Of a stretch of DNA of 64,000 bases, positions 26,539 through 35,987 are shown piece by piece. This DNA is from SW4 sp042466115 (GTDB lineage Bacteria; Pseudomonadota; Alphaproteobacteria; Rhodobacterales; Rhodobacteraceae). Position 1 is the stretch's first letter. Each line of letters starts with the position of its first letter. The stretch spans positions 1,240,001 to 1,304,000 of the forward strand of contig NZ_JAXHBQ010000001.1 in the NCBI RefSeq assembly GCF_042466115.1, given 5' to 3'. Both the position numbers and the translations under genes were made by a program. Below the pieces are notes generated by a model that was not told the DNA's origin, did not search any database, and worked only from the letters and a program-made list of their open reading frames with translations.

Positions 26539-27432
26539 TTAAGCAGTCAGCCCTTCAGGTTCGGCCAGCCCGTTTGCGCGGCAACAAGCGGTGATCGTAT
26601 TGGCCAAAAGACAGGCGATTGTCATAGGTCCGACACCGCCGGGCACGGGCGTGATCGCGCCTGCCACCGCTGCGCAGCTGTCATAGTGGGCATCACCAAC
26701 AAGGCGCGTGCCGCCTTCGGGTTTGTCGATCCGGTTGATGCCCACATCAATCACCGTGGCACCGGGTTTGATCCAATCACCGATCACCATTTCGGGGCGT
26801 CCCACGGCGGCCACAACGATGTCGGCTTGACGCACCACGCCCGGAAGGTCCTTGGTCCGGCTATGGGCAATCGTGACCGTGCAGCTATCGCCCAGCAGCA
26901 GGTTCGCCATCGGCTTGCCCACGATATTGGACCGTCCAATCACAACCGCGTTCATCCCCGACAGGCTGCCGTGATGATCGCGCAGCATCATCAAGCAGCC
27001 CAGCGGTGTGCAGGGCACCATGGATTTCTGCCCTGTCCCCAAAAGCCCCACATTGGAAATGTGAAAGCCGTCAACGTCCTTGGCCGGATCAATGCTGTTG
27101 ATCACCAGATCGGAATCAAGATGAGAAGGAAGCGGTAACTGCACCAGAATCCCGTGAATTTCCGGATCGGCGTTCAGCTTCGCAATAAGCGCCAACAGAT
27201 CGGCTTCCGAGGTGTCCACATCCAGCTTGTGTTCGAAAGAGGCCATTCCGACCTCAAGTGTCATCTTGCCTTTTGAGCGCACATAGACCTGCGACGCGGG
27301 GTCTTCACCAACCAAGACAACGGCCAGCCCCGGCGTGATCCCGTGTTCTTCTTTCAGGCGGGCGACATGCGCTCCGACCTTCTCGCGCACGGTTGCGGCG
27401 AACGCTTTGCCGTCGATTATCTTGGCTGACAT
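26539..27432 (-). CDS. folD: Bifunctional methylene-THF dehydrogenase/methenyl-THF cyclohydrolase
   Basis: 297 residues, the usual length. It interconverts 5,10-methylene-THF and 10-formyl-THF with NADP. Visible motifs are VGEDPASQVYVRSKGKM (catalytic Tyr and Lys), GILVQLPLP, DVDGFH, the Rossmann segment VIGRSNIVGKPMANLLL and PVPGGVGPMT. It lies downstream of fhs with 45 nt between them on the same strand, so the two steps of the formyl-THF pathway are co-located. It begins at ATG 27432. Confidence 0.96.
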   Translation of the reverse strand: MSAKIIDGKAFAATVREKVGAHVARLKEEHGITPGLAVVLVGEDPASQVYVRSKGKMTLEVGMASFEHKLDVDTSEADLLALIAKLNADPEIHGILVQLPLPSHLDSDLVINSIDPAKDVDGFHISNVGLLGTGQKSMVPCTPLGCLMMLRDHHGSLSGMNAVVIGRSNIVGKPMANLLLGDSCTVTIAHSRTKDLPGVVRQADIVVAAVGRPEMVIGDWIKPGATVIDVGINRIDKPEGGTRLVGDAHYDSCAAVAGAITPVPGGVGPMTIACLLANTITACCRANGLAEPEGLTA

Positions 27433-27477
27433 TGTTGATCCTTGGTGCGGTGTGAATGGATTGCCGGGGTGGTGGCG

Positions 27478-29154
27478 TTAAAACAGCCCTTCGATCTGGC
27501 CGTCATCATTGAGGTGGATGTTTTCAGCCGACGGCACCCGTGGCAGGCCCGGCATTGTCATGATCTCGCCGCAGACGACAACCACGAAACCGGCCCCTGC
27601 CGACAGGCGCACTTCGCGCACTGGCACCGAATGGCCCGTGGGTGCGCCGCGCAGGTTGGGGTCGGTGCTGAACGAATACTGGGTTTTCGCCATGCAGACC
27701 GGCAGATTGCCATAGCCCTGCTCTTCCCACAGTTTCAACTGATCACGGATTTTCTTGTCCATCAGCGCTTCGTCAGCGTGATAAATCCGCTTGGCAATGG
27801 TCTGGATTTTGTCGGCCAGCGACATTTCGTCGGGATAGATCGGGGCAAAGGCGCTGATACCGCTTTCGGCGATTTCGGCGACCCGCGTTGCCAGTTCTTC
27901 GGAGCCTTTCGATCCATGTTCCCAGTGCTGCGACAGGATCGCTTCGGAACCTTGGGTTTTCACGTAGTCCTTGACGGCCTGCACTTCGGCGTCCGTGTCG
28001 GTGACAAAGTGGTTGATCGCAACGACCACAGGCACGCCGAACGATTTCAGGTTGCCGATGTGACGGCCAAGGTTGGCGCAGCCGGATTTCACGGCATCCA
28101 CGTTTTCCGCGCCCAGATCGGCCTTGGCCACGCCGCCGTTCATCTTCATCGCGCGCACGGTCGCAACCAGCACCACGCAATCGGGGGCCAGCCCGGCCTT
28201 GCGGCACTTGATGTTCATGAATTTCTCGGCGCCCAGATCGGCGCCAAAGCCGGCCTCGGTCACGACAAAATCCGCGATTTTCAGGGCCGTGGTCGTCGCG
28301 ATGACCGAATTACAGCCATGCGCGATATTGGCAAACGGGCCGCCATGCACGAATGCGGGGTTGTTTTCCAGCGTCTGCACAAGGTTGGGCTGCATCGCAT
28401 CCTTCAGCAGAACAGTCATCGCGCCATCGGCCTTGATGTCGCGGGCAAAGACGGGGCTACGATCACGGCGGTAAGCGACGATCATGTCACCCAGACGCTG
28501 TTGCAAGTCCTTCAGATCCTTGGCCAAACACAGGATCGCCATGACTTCGGACGCCACCGTGATGTCAAAACCGGCCTCGCGCGGGAAACCGTTTGCCACA
28601 CCACCAAGGCTGGCCGTGATCTGGCGCAGGGCACGGTCGTTCATGTCAACAACGCGGCGCCAGACAACGCGGCGCACGTCGATTTCCAGCTCGTTCCCCC
28701 AATAGATGTGGTTGTCGATCATCGCGCTCAATAGCGAGTGGGCCGAGGTGATCGCGTGAAAATCACCGGTAAAGTGGAGGTTCATATCTTCCATCGGCAC
28801 GATCTGCGCATAGCCACCGCCAGCGGCCCCGCCCTTCATCCCAAAGTTCGGTCCAAGCGAGGCCTCGCGGATACAGACAGCGGCCTTTTTGCCGATCCGG
28901 TTCAGGCCATCACCCAAACCAACGGTCGTCGTGGTCTTGCCTTCGCCTGCCGGGGTCGGGTTGATCGCAGTGACAAGGATCAGCTTGCCGTTCTTGTTCT
29001 TCTGGACCGAGTTGATGAAGGACTGGCTTACCTTGGCCTTGTCGTGCCCATAAGGCAGCAGATCGTCGCTGCCGATGCCCAGTTTCGCGCCGATTTCCTG
29101 AATCGGGCGTTTCTTGGCCTCGCGGGCAATTTCGATGTCGGATTTGTAGGCCAT
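27478..29154 (-). CDS. fhs: Formate-tetrahydrofolate ligase
   Basis: 558 residues, matching the family norm of about 557. It makes 10-formyl-THF from formate, THF and ATP. The P-loop is TPAGEGKTTTTVGLGDGL (about 60-77), followed by SLGPNFGMKGGAAGGGYAQ and DMNLHFTGDFHAI. ATG 29154 follows AGGGAAATC, and the upstream in-frame extension is not family-like. With folD it can supply C1 units from formate, for example from demethylation of methylated osmolytes in marine bacteria. Confidence 0.96.
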   Translation of the reverse strand: MAYKSDIEIAREAKKRPIQEIGAKLGIGSDDLLPYGHDKAKVSQSFINSVQKNKNGKLILVTAINPTPAGEGKTTTTVGLGDGLNRIGKKAAVCIREASLGPNFGMKGGAAGGGYAQIVPMEDMNLHFTGDFHAITSAHSLLSAMIDNHIYWGNELEIDVRRVVWRRVVDMNDRALRQITASLGGVANGFPREAGFDITVASEVMAILCLAKDLKDLQQRLGDMIVAYRRDRSPVFARDIKADGAMTVLLKDAMQPNLVQTLENNPAFVHGGPFANIAHGCNSVIATTTALKIADFVVTEAGFGADLGAEKFMNIKCRKAGLAPDCVVLVATVRAMKMNGGVAKADLGAENVDAVKSGCANLGRHIGNLKSFGVPVVVAINHFVTDTDAEVQAVKDYVKTQGSEAILSQHWEHGSKGSEELATRVAEIAESGISAFAPIYPDEMSLADKIQTIAKRIYHADEALMDKKIRDQLKLWEEQGYGNLPVCMAKTQYSFSTDPNLRGAPTGHSVPVREVRLSAGAGFVVVVCGEIMTMPGLPRVPSAENIHLNDDGQIEGLF

Positions 29155-29286
29155 GGTGGTGATTTCCCTGTCAGCGGGCGCACGCCCGTGTTTCGTTGCA
29201 ACAGCTATAGCGGGCTGCGCCAGTCCGTTGCGAAGCGATTGCGACATTTTGCCTGCCGGAATCGTCGGAGTGTCCTTGGGGTGCGT

Positions 29287-29868
29287 CTAGGGCGCCCAAG
29301 CCCGCTGATCGGGGATGTGCAGCGTCAGCAAATCGCCGATAGCCACGCGCCCCTGGGCCGCGACCCAGGCGGTCACGCCGCGCTTGCCAGCGGCGGCCGG
29401 TTTGAACGCCTTGCCTTTGCCCGGATGCACCACGTCCAAGGATTTGGCCGGAAAGATGCAGGGGCGGTTCTCCATGTCCACAACCACCGTCGCGCCGCTG
29501 GGCGCTTGCAGGCGGGATGAAGGCGGCACATGGGTAAAATCAGGAATGCCGCGAATGACCATCGTTGCACCGATCCGCGCGGGGTCGATGCTGTCCACGC
29601 CCATCGCGGCGGCGATCTGCGCCAATTCTTCTTCGCTGACGATACTCAGCTGGCGTTCGTTCTTGATGTCGGTGCCTTTGGGGTATTGCGATGTGACGCG
29701 ACTGCATGACGGACGGGTCAGGCCTGCGTGAAACGCACCAGCAATTCCTGCAAACGTCAGGTCGATTTGGTCGTATTTTTCCCCCAACATCGCTGTGCGA
29801 TCATCGCCGGTCAACGCGCCCAGCCAGGTCACGGTGGCGGTCATGTCGGTGGGTTTCAATGCGGGCAT
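29287..29868 (-). CDS. MOSC domain protein
   Basis: 193 residues. The N-terminal half contains HAGLTRPSCSRVTSQYPKGT. A MOSC-type beta-barrel follows, with IGATMVIRGIPDFTHVPPSSRL and MENRPC, where a conserved Cys commonly sits. MOSC domains bind or transfer sulfur for the molybdenum cofactor or deliver substrates to Mo enzymes. GGAG precedes ATG 29868. A stand-alone protein with unknown partner enzyme. Confidence 0.8.
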   Translation of the reverse strand: MPALKPTDMTATVTWLGALTGDDRTAMLGEKYDQIDLTFAGIAGAFHAGLTRPSCSRVTSQYPKGTDIKNERQLSIVSEEELAQIAAAMGVDSIDPARIGATMVIRGIPDFTHVPPSSRLQAPSGATVVVDMENRPCIFPAKSLDVVHPGKGKAFKPAAAGKRGVTAWVAAQGRVAIGDLLTLHIPDQRAWAP

Positions 29869-29941
29869 TTGTGCAACTCCTGATTTTGGCGCACGATGGC
29901 AGAGCGCCCATGCCCCGCGCAACCCCGAAACCTGCGCAAAG

Positions 29942-29971
29942 AAAAACCCCGCGGCCGGTGGCTGCGGGGTT
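29942..29971 (-). terminator. Intrinsic terminator downstream of ftsH
   Basis: On the minus strand AACCCCGC pairs with GCGGGGTT across an 11-nt loop and ends in a T run (plus-strand A run at 29942-29946). It terminates the ftsH transcript 16 nt after its stop codon. Confidence 0.85.
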
Positions 29972-29986
29972 CTGTCTTTGCCAAAA

Positions 29987-31903
29987 TCAGGCTGTCGGTT
30001 CGGGTTCCAGCCCGCCGTCAGATTTCGGCTTTTTCGGTTTGGTCTTGGGGATCGCCGTAACCGAACTGCCGCTGGAGGGTGGCGTGTCGTCGGCATCATC
30101 CCCACGGTTCAGCGCCTCGCCCGCGATCACTTTGGTGATCTCGTTGCCGGTCAGGGTTTCGTATTCCAGCAACCCTTGGGCCAGACGCTCAAGTTCGTCG
30201 TGCTTTTCGGTCAGAATGCGTTTGGCGGTTTCGTAACCGGTGTCGATGATTTCCTTGACCTTGTCGTCGATGATCTTTTGCGTATCGGCGGAATGGTTCG
30301 TCCCGCCGCCATAAGCGCCCAGATAGGAATTCTGTTCATTGGCGTAGTCCACGAAACCCAACTCCTCTGCATAGCCGAACTGCGTCACCATCGCGCGGGC
30401 GATCTTGGACGCCTGCTGGATGTCGCTGGATGCGCCGGATGTCACGTTTTCCTTGCCAAAGGTCAGTTCTTCGGCCACGCGCCCGCCCATCGCCATCGCG
30501 ATCTTCGAGGTATATTTGGTATAGCTGACCGAAAGCTGGTCACGTTCGGGCAGCGACAGCACCAGACCCAGCGCACGCCCACGCGGAATGATCGTCGCCT
30601 TGTGGATCGGATCGTGCTGCGGCACGTTCAGCCCCACAATCGCATGTCCCGCCTCGTGATATGCGGTCAGCTTTTTTTCGTCCTCGGTCATGACCATGGA
30701 ACGGCGTTCGCTGCCCATCATCACCTTGTCCTTGGCGGACTCGAAATCATGCATGGTCACGAAACGGCGCCCCACGCGGGCTGCCATCAGCGCGCTTTCG
30801 TTCACAAGGTTCGCAAGGTCCGCACCGGAAAAGCCGGGCGTGCCACGGGCGATGATGCGCAAATCAACATCGGGGCCAAGCGGCACCTTGCGGGCATGCA
30901 CGGCCAGAATTTTTTCGCGGCCCTTGATGTCGGGGTTGGGCACCTGCACCTGACGGTCAAAACGGCCCGGACGCAGCAGCGCAGGGTCAAGCACATCGGG
31001 GCGGTTGGTGGCCGCGACGATGATGATGCCTTCGTTGGCTTCAAAGCCGTCCATTTCAACCAGCAGTTGGTTCAACGTCTGTTCGCGTTCGTCATTGCCA
31101 CCGCCATAACCGGCACCGCGCGAGCGGCCCACAGCGTCAATTTCGTCGATAAACACGATGCAGGGGGCATTCTTTTTCGCCTGTTCGAACATGTCGCGCA
31201 CACGGGATGCACCGACACCAACGAACATTTCCACGAAATCGGAACCGGAAATCGTAAAGAACGGCACGCCAGCTTCGCCTGCAATGGCGCGGGCCAGCAG
31301 TGTCTTACCGGTACCGGGAGGGCCGACAAGAAGCGCACCTTTTGGGATTTTCCCGCCGAGGCGGCTGAACTTCTGCGGGTTGCGCAGGAACTCGACGATT
31401 TCTTCCAGTTCTTCCTTGGCTTCGTCGATCCCCGCAACCTCGTCAAAGGTCACACGGCCCTGCTTTTCGGTCAGCAGCTTGGCCTTGGACTTGCCAAAGC
31501 CCATCGCGCCGCCTTTGCCCCCGCCCTGCATCCGGTTCATGAAGTAGATCCACACACCGATCAGCAGCAAGAAGGGCAACAAGCCGATCAGGAACGATGT
31601 AAACCCGTTGGTTTCCTGGCTTTTTGCCGTCAGCGGCACGTTCTTTTCAATCAACAGGTTGGTGACTTCGGCGTCATCGGGCTTGATCACGACATAGTCC
31701 TGACCGTCCGTCCCGCGATAGCGGATTTGTTCGCCATCAAGCGTTGCACTTGCAACCGCGCCATTTTCCACGGCTGCCACAAAGTCGGAATAATTCTTGG
31801 CGTTTGCCGCCTGCGTTCCGGTTCCACTGCTGAACAAATTGAACAGCGCCAGAATAAGAAGGAACATGACGACCCAAACGGCCAGATTGCGCGCGTTGCC
31901 CAA
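29987..31903 (-). CDS. ftsH: ATP-dependent zinc metalloprotease FtsH
   Basis: 638 residues. Two N-terminal membrane helices (about 8-25 and 105-125) flank a periplasmic domain. The AAA domain follows, with Walker A GPPGTGKT, FIDEIDAVGRSRG, the SRH region ATNRPDVLDPALLRPGRFDRQ and the zinc site HEAGH. It degrades misfolded membrane proteins and regulatory proteins. The start is taken as TTG 31903: AGGAG lies 7 nt before it and the protein then starts LGNARNLAVW, as family members do. The open frame could start earlier, but without a ribosome binding site. Confidence 0.95.
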   Translation of the reverse strand: MGNARNLAVWVVMFLLILALFNLFSSGTGTQAANAKNYSDFVAAVENGAVASATLDGEQIRYRGTDGQDYVVIKPDDAEVTNLLIEKNVPLTAKSQETNGFTSFLIGLLPFLLLIGVWIYFMNRMQGGGKGGAMGFGKSKAKLLTEKQGRVTFDEVAGIDEAKEELEEIVEFLRNPQKFSRLGGKIPKGALLVGPPGTGKTLLARAIAGEAGVPFFTISGSDFVEMFVGVGASRVRDMFEQAKKNAPCIVFIDEIDAVGRSRGAGYGGGNDEREQTLNQLLVEMDGFEANEGIIIVAATNRPDVLDPALLRPGRFDRQVQVPNPDIKGREKILAVHARKVPLGPDVDLRIIARGTPGFSGADLANLVNESALMAARVGRRFVTMHDFESAKDKVMMGSERRSMVMTEDEKKLTAYHEAGHAIVGLNVPQHDPIHKATIIPRGRALGLVLSLPERDQLSVSYTKYTSKIAMAMGGRVAEELTFGKENVTSGASSDIQQASKIARAMVTQFGYAEELGFVDYANEQNSYLGAYGGGTNHSADTQKIIDDKVKEIIDTGYETAKRILTEKHDELERLAQGLLEYETLTGNEITKVIAGEALNRGDDADDTPPSSGSSVTAIPKTKPKKPKSDGGLEPEPTA

Positions 31904-31987
31904 GGCAAATCTCCTAAACGTAGGTTTGGCACATGGGCGAGAGTCGCCGCTGGCCACCCATCTAAAATAGAGACCTTGCCGCTTAGT

Positions 31988-33223
31988 TCAATGCGAAAGC
32001 AGAAAGGATTGGAAATCCGCGACAATCCGCGCTGTAAAAACAGGATTGTAGCCCGCAATTGGGGCAGAAATCAGGGTTTCACCCCGCCAGACCGCCGGAG
32101 AGGACACCAGCGCCGCGCGCGGCAGACCCGATGCGCGCCAGTCAGGACAGTCACTGATGCCATCGCCCAAGGGCCGGATCGTCAGGTCGGACGCATGGGG
32201 GCCGTCGATCTGCCAGCGATTGTCCCAGACTTGATCGCTTGGCGATGCCAGCGCCGTCACCGCCGCGCCTTCGCGGGTTACGACAATTTGTGCGCCTTTG
32301 GCGATGACCAATGCGCCATGCAATGTGGCGGTGCCGCCCGAAAGGATGGTTTCAAGCGTGACTTCCAGCGGCGCACGACGCGGGCGATAGGAGTTGGACG
32401 ACACGAATTGCGCCCCCGCCGCCAACAAGCGCAACTGTGTCTCTTGTTCGACCCCCGCGAACCCGTCACGGTCAAAGACCACATTGCCCGCGACCACCTG
32501 CGCGACCCGACGCGCCACATCCACCGCCCTTGCCTGCAAGGCGTTGCGCGCAAGGGCCATCGCACGGGCCGTGTCGGCAAGCCGGTCCACATCAAGATCA
32601 AGCGTTTCAATGGCTTGGCGCATGCGAACCCGCGAAAACTGCGGGTCATCGTTACTTGGGTCGTCGACCCAAGGCACCTGCAAGGTGCGCAAGTAATGGC
32701 GCAGGTCCGCGCGGCGCATTCCCAGCAACGGGCGCACCACGGCAAAGCCTTCGGCCACATCACGCAGCGGGGCCATCGCCGCCAAACCGTCCACACCCGA
32801 CCCGCGCTGCACACGCATCAGAAATGTTTCGGCCAGATCATCGCGGGTATGGCCCATCAGGACATGGCGCAAATCCCCACGCCACCCGCCAATCAAACGC
32901 AGTCGTGCGCGCCGTGCCGCATCCTGCAAGTTGCCCTGCCCGTCCCAGCCCTGCCATTTCAATGTCACGTGCGGATGGCCAAGTGCGGCACATTCACGGG
33001 CAACCATCGCCGCTTCGCCAGCCGAGTCAGGGCGCAACCCGTGATCGACGCTCGCAACCCGCAGGCCGACACCCCAGACCCGCGCCCAACTATGTGCAAG
33101 TGCCAGCAGCGCCATGGAATCGCCACCGCCGGATACGGCAAGGCCAATGGTTTCGGGAAAATCGGGGCCAAGCAGATTGCCCATTGCCCCCGCGAACTGC
33201 TGGTCAAGCGTTTGCGCGGTCAC
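31988..33223 (-). CDS. tilS: tRNA(Ile)-lysidine synthase
   Basis: 411 residues. The N-type ATP pyrophosphatase P-loop is SGGGDS at residues 31-36, followed by VDHGLRPDSAGEA and GHTRDDLAETFLMR and the C-terminal substrate region. It modifies C34 of tRNA(Ile2) to lysidine so that it reads AUA. It starts at GTG 33223, overlapping the cpoB stop by 4 nt (GTGA), so translation is coupled to the Tol-Pal genes upstream. ftsH follows after 84 nt, the order seen in many alphaproteobacteria. Confidence 0.94.
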   Translation of the reverse strand: MTAQTLDQQFAGAMGNLLGPDFPETIGLAVSGGGDSMALLALAHSWARVWGVGLRVASVDHGLRPDSAGEAAMVARECAALGHPHVTLKWQGWDGQGNLQDAARRARLRLIGGWRGDLRHVLMGHTRDDLAETFLMRVQRGSGVDGLAAMAPLRDVAEGFAVVRPLLGMRRADLRHYLRTLQVPWVDDPSNDDPQFSRVRMRQAIETLDLDVDRLADTARAMALARNALQARAVDVARRVAQVVAGNVVFDRDGFAGVEQETQLRLLAAGAQFVSSNSYRPRRAPLEVTLETILSGGTATLHGALVIAKGAQIVVTREGAAVTALASPSDQVWDNRWQIDGPHASDLTIRPLGDGISDCPDWRASGLPRAALVSSPAVWRGETLISAPIAGYNPVFTARIVADFQSFLLSH

Positions 33224-34050
33224 GAACAGCCAAGGTTGCGCATTTCGGTCTGCGCCGCCAACACCGCCGGATTGCCGGGGAATCGCACGCCAACTTCGGC
33301 CAGCGTGATGCAGGCATCCTGCGTCTGGTTGATCGCACCAAGGGATTTGCCAAGGTTGAACAGGGCATCGGGCGCAACGGGGCCTTCGGGTTCACCGGAA
33401 AAACTGTCAAGATACGCGCGCGCGGCATTGGTGGTTTCGCCCAAGCCTGTCAGGGCCTCGCCGCGATAGAAATGCGCCTGCCCCGCTAACGGTCCGCCCG
33501 GATAGGACGTGACAAAGGTCGCAAACTGGTCAGCGGCGCCGCGAAAGTCACCGGCAGCGAGCGCCTCCTGCGCCCGCTCAAAGTCTTGCTGTTCGCCAAT
33601 CGCCAGGGCCGGTCCGCCCGAAGGCGGAGGCGCAACGGGGCCAGGCCCCGTGGGTTCGGCATCAACGCCGCCAAGGCTGGGTGTGTCGCCCAGCGCGCCG
33701 ATATCACAGCCGTCTTCCAGTTCGCACAGGCGGAATTCCAAATCTCCGATCCGGTTGGTCCCGTCAGCGGTGATCCGGCCAATTCGGAAATCAAGGTGTT
33801 CGGTCGCAGCTGTCAGGCGCTGCAACTCGGCCTCGATCGCGGTCAGGCGTTCCAGCGGCGAATTGCCTGCAACGCTGCCCGATGGCGCGCCGGTCGTTGA
33901 CAGTTCGGTCTTGAGGGTCTGGATATCCACATAAAGCACGGTCAACTGCTGCCGAATATCGGCCAGCGTTTCTTCGCGTGTCTGCGCGATAGCGCCGCCA
34001 GCCACAGCCGACAGCGCCAAAATCGCAACCCATTTGTGCAAACGGATCAT
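33220..34050 (-). CDS. cpoB: Tol-Pal system protein CpoB (YbgF)
   Basis: 276 residues. The signal peptide ends at AIAQ (about 23). A predicted coiled-coil region covers about 25-90 (REETLADIRQQLTVLYVDIQTLKTEL, IEAELQRLTAATEHLD). A Pro/Gly-rich linker leads to C-terminal TPRs (about 145-260: DFERAQEALAAGDFRGAADQFATFV, GQAHFYRGEALTGLGETTNAARAYLDSF). CpoB coordinates peptidoglycan synthesis with outer-membrane constriction. ATG 34050 has GAGGGGAAGG before it. Confidence 0.92.
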   Translation of the reverse strand: MIRLHKWVAILALSAVAGGAIAQTREETLADIRQQLTVLYVDIQTLKTELSTTGAPSGSVAGNSPLERLTAIEAELQRLTAATEHLDFRIGRITADGTNRIGDLEFRLCELEDGCDIGALGDTPSLGGVDAEPTGPGPVAPPPSGGPALAIGEQQDFERAQEALAAGDFRGAADQFATFVTSYPGGPLAGQAHFYRGEALTGLGETTNAARAYLDSFSGEPEGPVAPDALFNLGKSLGAINQTQDACITLAEVGVRFPGNPAVLAAQTEMRNLGCS

Positions 34051-34069
34051 GCCTTCCCCCTCGATGCCT

Positions 34070-34591
34070 TTAGCTGGTCTGCCCAATCGAGATGATCGTT
34101 ACCGCGCGGCGGTTCTGGGCATAGCAGCTTTCTTGCGAACAAACCGCAATCGGGCGCTCTTTACCATAGCTAAGCGTGCGGATGCGCGATGATGGCACGC
34201 CCTTCGAGATCAGATATTCGCGCACAGCGTTGGACCGGCGCGCACCCAGCGCAAGGTTGTATTCCCGTGTGCCCTGTTCGTCGGCGTGCCCTTCGATCAC
34301 GGCCAGATAGTCGGAATTGGTCAAAAGCCACTGCGCCTGCCCGTCCAGCGTTGCCATACCGGCCGAAGTCAGGCTGGAACTGTCGACCACGAACAACACC
34401 CGATCACCAATGGTCTGGTTGAAATAGGCGGGGCTGCGTGGATCGTCGGCACCGTCCAGCACGCCGGTCGTAACGCCTGCGCCGCCACCTGTCAGGTCAA
34501 CGGTATCGGTTGTGTCGAAACGGTCTGCATTGGTGCAGGCCGAGATGGAAAGGCCTGCGATCAGCAAACCGGCTTTGATTGATAGGTTCAT
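34070..34591 (-). CDS. pal: Peptidoglycan-associated lipoprotein Pal
   Basis: 173 residues. The lipoprotein signal peptide has lipobox ISAC (Cys19). The OmpA-like domain (about 60-170) carries VLFVVDSSSLTSAGMATLD, IEGHADEQGTREYNLALGARRSNAV and the terminal NRRAVTI. It links the outer membrane to peptidoglycan and binds TolB. The gap is 19 nt to cpoB and 82 nt from tolB. Confidence 0.95.
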   Translation of the reverse strand: MNLSIKAGLLIAGLSISACTNADRFDTTDTVDLTGGGAGVTTGVLDGADDPRSPAYFNQTIGDRVLFVVDSSSLTSAGMATLDGQAQWLLTNSDYLAVIEGHADEQGTREYNLALGARRSNAVREYLISKGVPSSRIRTLSYGKERPIAVCSQESCYAQNRRAVTIISIGQTS

Positions 34592-34673
34592 TTGACTGTC
34601 CTGTGTTCTTTTATGCTCGTTCTTGAGCCAACTGTATCATGTGTTTGGGATCATGGGAATCACACTAACGTGC

Positions 34674-35987
34674 CTAGGGTTGCAACGGCCCCCAAGACGG
34701 ATCAGACGCCCCGCCACTTGTTGTCAAACGGCGCAGATTGCGCCCCGTGATATCAACCGAATAGATCGAAGATGATCCATCCGCCCCTTGGGTTTCGCGG
34801 GTAAACATGATGACCCGCCCGTTGGGCGACCATGTCGGCCCCTCGTCAAGAAATGACGACGTCAACAGGCGTTCCTCGCTTCCATCCGTGCGCATCACAC
34901 CGATATGGAAACGGCCCGCGTTCTGTTTCGTAAACGAAATCAGATCACCGCGCGGCGACCACACAGGGCTGCCATAGCGCCCGTCACCAAAGGAAATCCG
35001 GCGCGGCTCGCCGCCCGTTGCGGGCATGATGTAGATCTGCTGCGTGCCGCTGCGGTCGCTTTCAAACACGATCTGCGTGCCATCGGGCGAAAAGCTGGGC
35101 GCGGTTTCAATGCTGGGCGCGCTGGTCAGACGGCTGTGCTGGCCCGTGGCCAGATCGGTGCGCCAGATATCGGTGTTGCCGCCATTGGCGAGGCTATAGA
35201 TCACCTGCCGCCCATCGCGCGAAAACCTTGGGGAAAAGGCCATTTCGCCCGCCTGCGTCGTCAACTGTTGACGGCCCACATTGGCCACATCCAGCACGTT
35301 GATGCGTGGAAAGCCGGACTCGTAGCTGGTGTAAAGCACGCGGTCGCCTGTGGGTGAGAACCGCGGGGCCAGCACGATCGCGCTGCTATCGGTCAGGAAT
35401 TGCACGTTCGCGCCGTCATAATCCATGATCGCCAGACGCTTGGCGCGGTTATCCTTGGGGCCGGTTTCAGAGACGAACACAACGCGGCTGTCAAAGTAAC
35501 CCGTTTCGCCGGTGATACGTGTGTAAACCGCATCGGCCACCTTGTGTGCCATGCGCCGCCAGCCGTCGGTGGTGCCGACAAACTGCAACCCGTCACCCAT
35601 TTCCACGCCCGTGAACACATCATAGACGCGGAATTTGACCACCAGTTGCGTGCCATTCACCGCAACGGCCCCCGTGACCAGCGCCTGCGTATTGATTGCG
35701 CGCCAATCGGCAAAGGCGACCGTCTGATCGAATGTCGCGTGCTGGCTGATGAATGCGCTGGCGGGAATTTGCCGAAACAGCCCCGTGCCGATCAAATCCT
35801 CGGCCAGAACGCGACTGATATCAGCCGCCATCTGTTCCGATCCGGCGGTTTCCGCCTGAAAGACCGGCACTGCAAAGGGCAGCGGTTCGATCACGCCTTC
35901 CTCAAGCGTCAGCCGCAGTGGTTCTTGGGCAAAAGCCTGCGTGCCAAGCATCAGCGCAGCCAAAAGGGTCATCAAACGCACAATCAT
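34674..35987 (-). CDS. tolB: Tol-Pal translocation protein TolB
   Basis: 437 residues. The signal peptide ends near AFAQ (about 21). An N-terminal domain (about 25-160) is followed by a beta-propeller of WD40-like PD40 repeats, for example DSSAIVLAPRFSPTGDRVLYTS, MAFSPRFSRDGRQVIYS, APSFSPDGTQIVFESDRSG and GPTWSPNGRVIMFTRE. It is periplasmic and shuttles between Pal and TolA. GAGGA precedes ATG 35987, which overlaps the tolA stop by 4 nt. Confidence 0.95.
   Translation of the reverse strand: MIVRLMTLLAALMLGTQAFAQEPLRLTLEEGVIEPLPFAVPVFQAETAGSEQMAADISRVLAEDLIGTGLFRQIPASAFISQHATFDQTVAFADWRAINTQALVTGAVAVNGTQLVVKFRVYDVFTGVEMGDGLQFVGTTDGWRRMAHKVADAVYTRITGETGYFDSRVVFVSETGPKDNRAKRLAIMDYDGANVQFLTDSSAIVLAPRFSPTGDRVLYTSYESGFPRINVLDVANVGRQQLTTQAGEMAFSPRFSRDGRQVIYSLANGGNTDIWRTDLATGQHSRLTSAPSIETAPSFSPDGTQIVFESDRSGTQQIYIMPATGGEPRRISFGDGRYGSPVWSPRGDLISFTKQNAGRFHIGVMRTDGSEERLLTSSFLDEGPTWSPNGRVIMFTRETQGADGSSSIYSVDITGRNLRRLTTSGGASDPSWGPLQP

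Noticed and set aside
29795..33469. A plus-strand open frame of 1224 codons opposite ftsH, tilS and cpoB
   Set aside because: It is a mirror frame of three well-supported minus-strand genes. It is His/Arg/Gly-rich and resembles no protein family.
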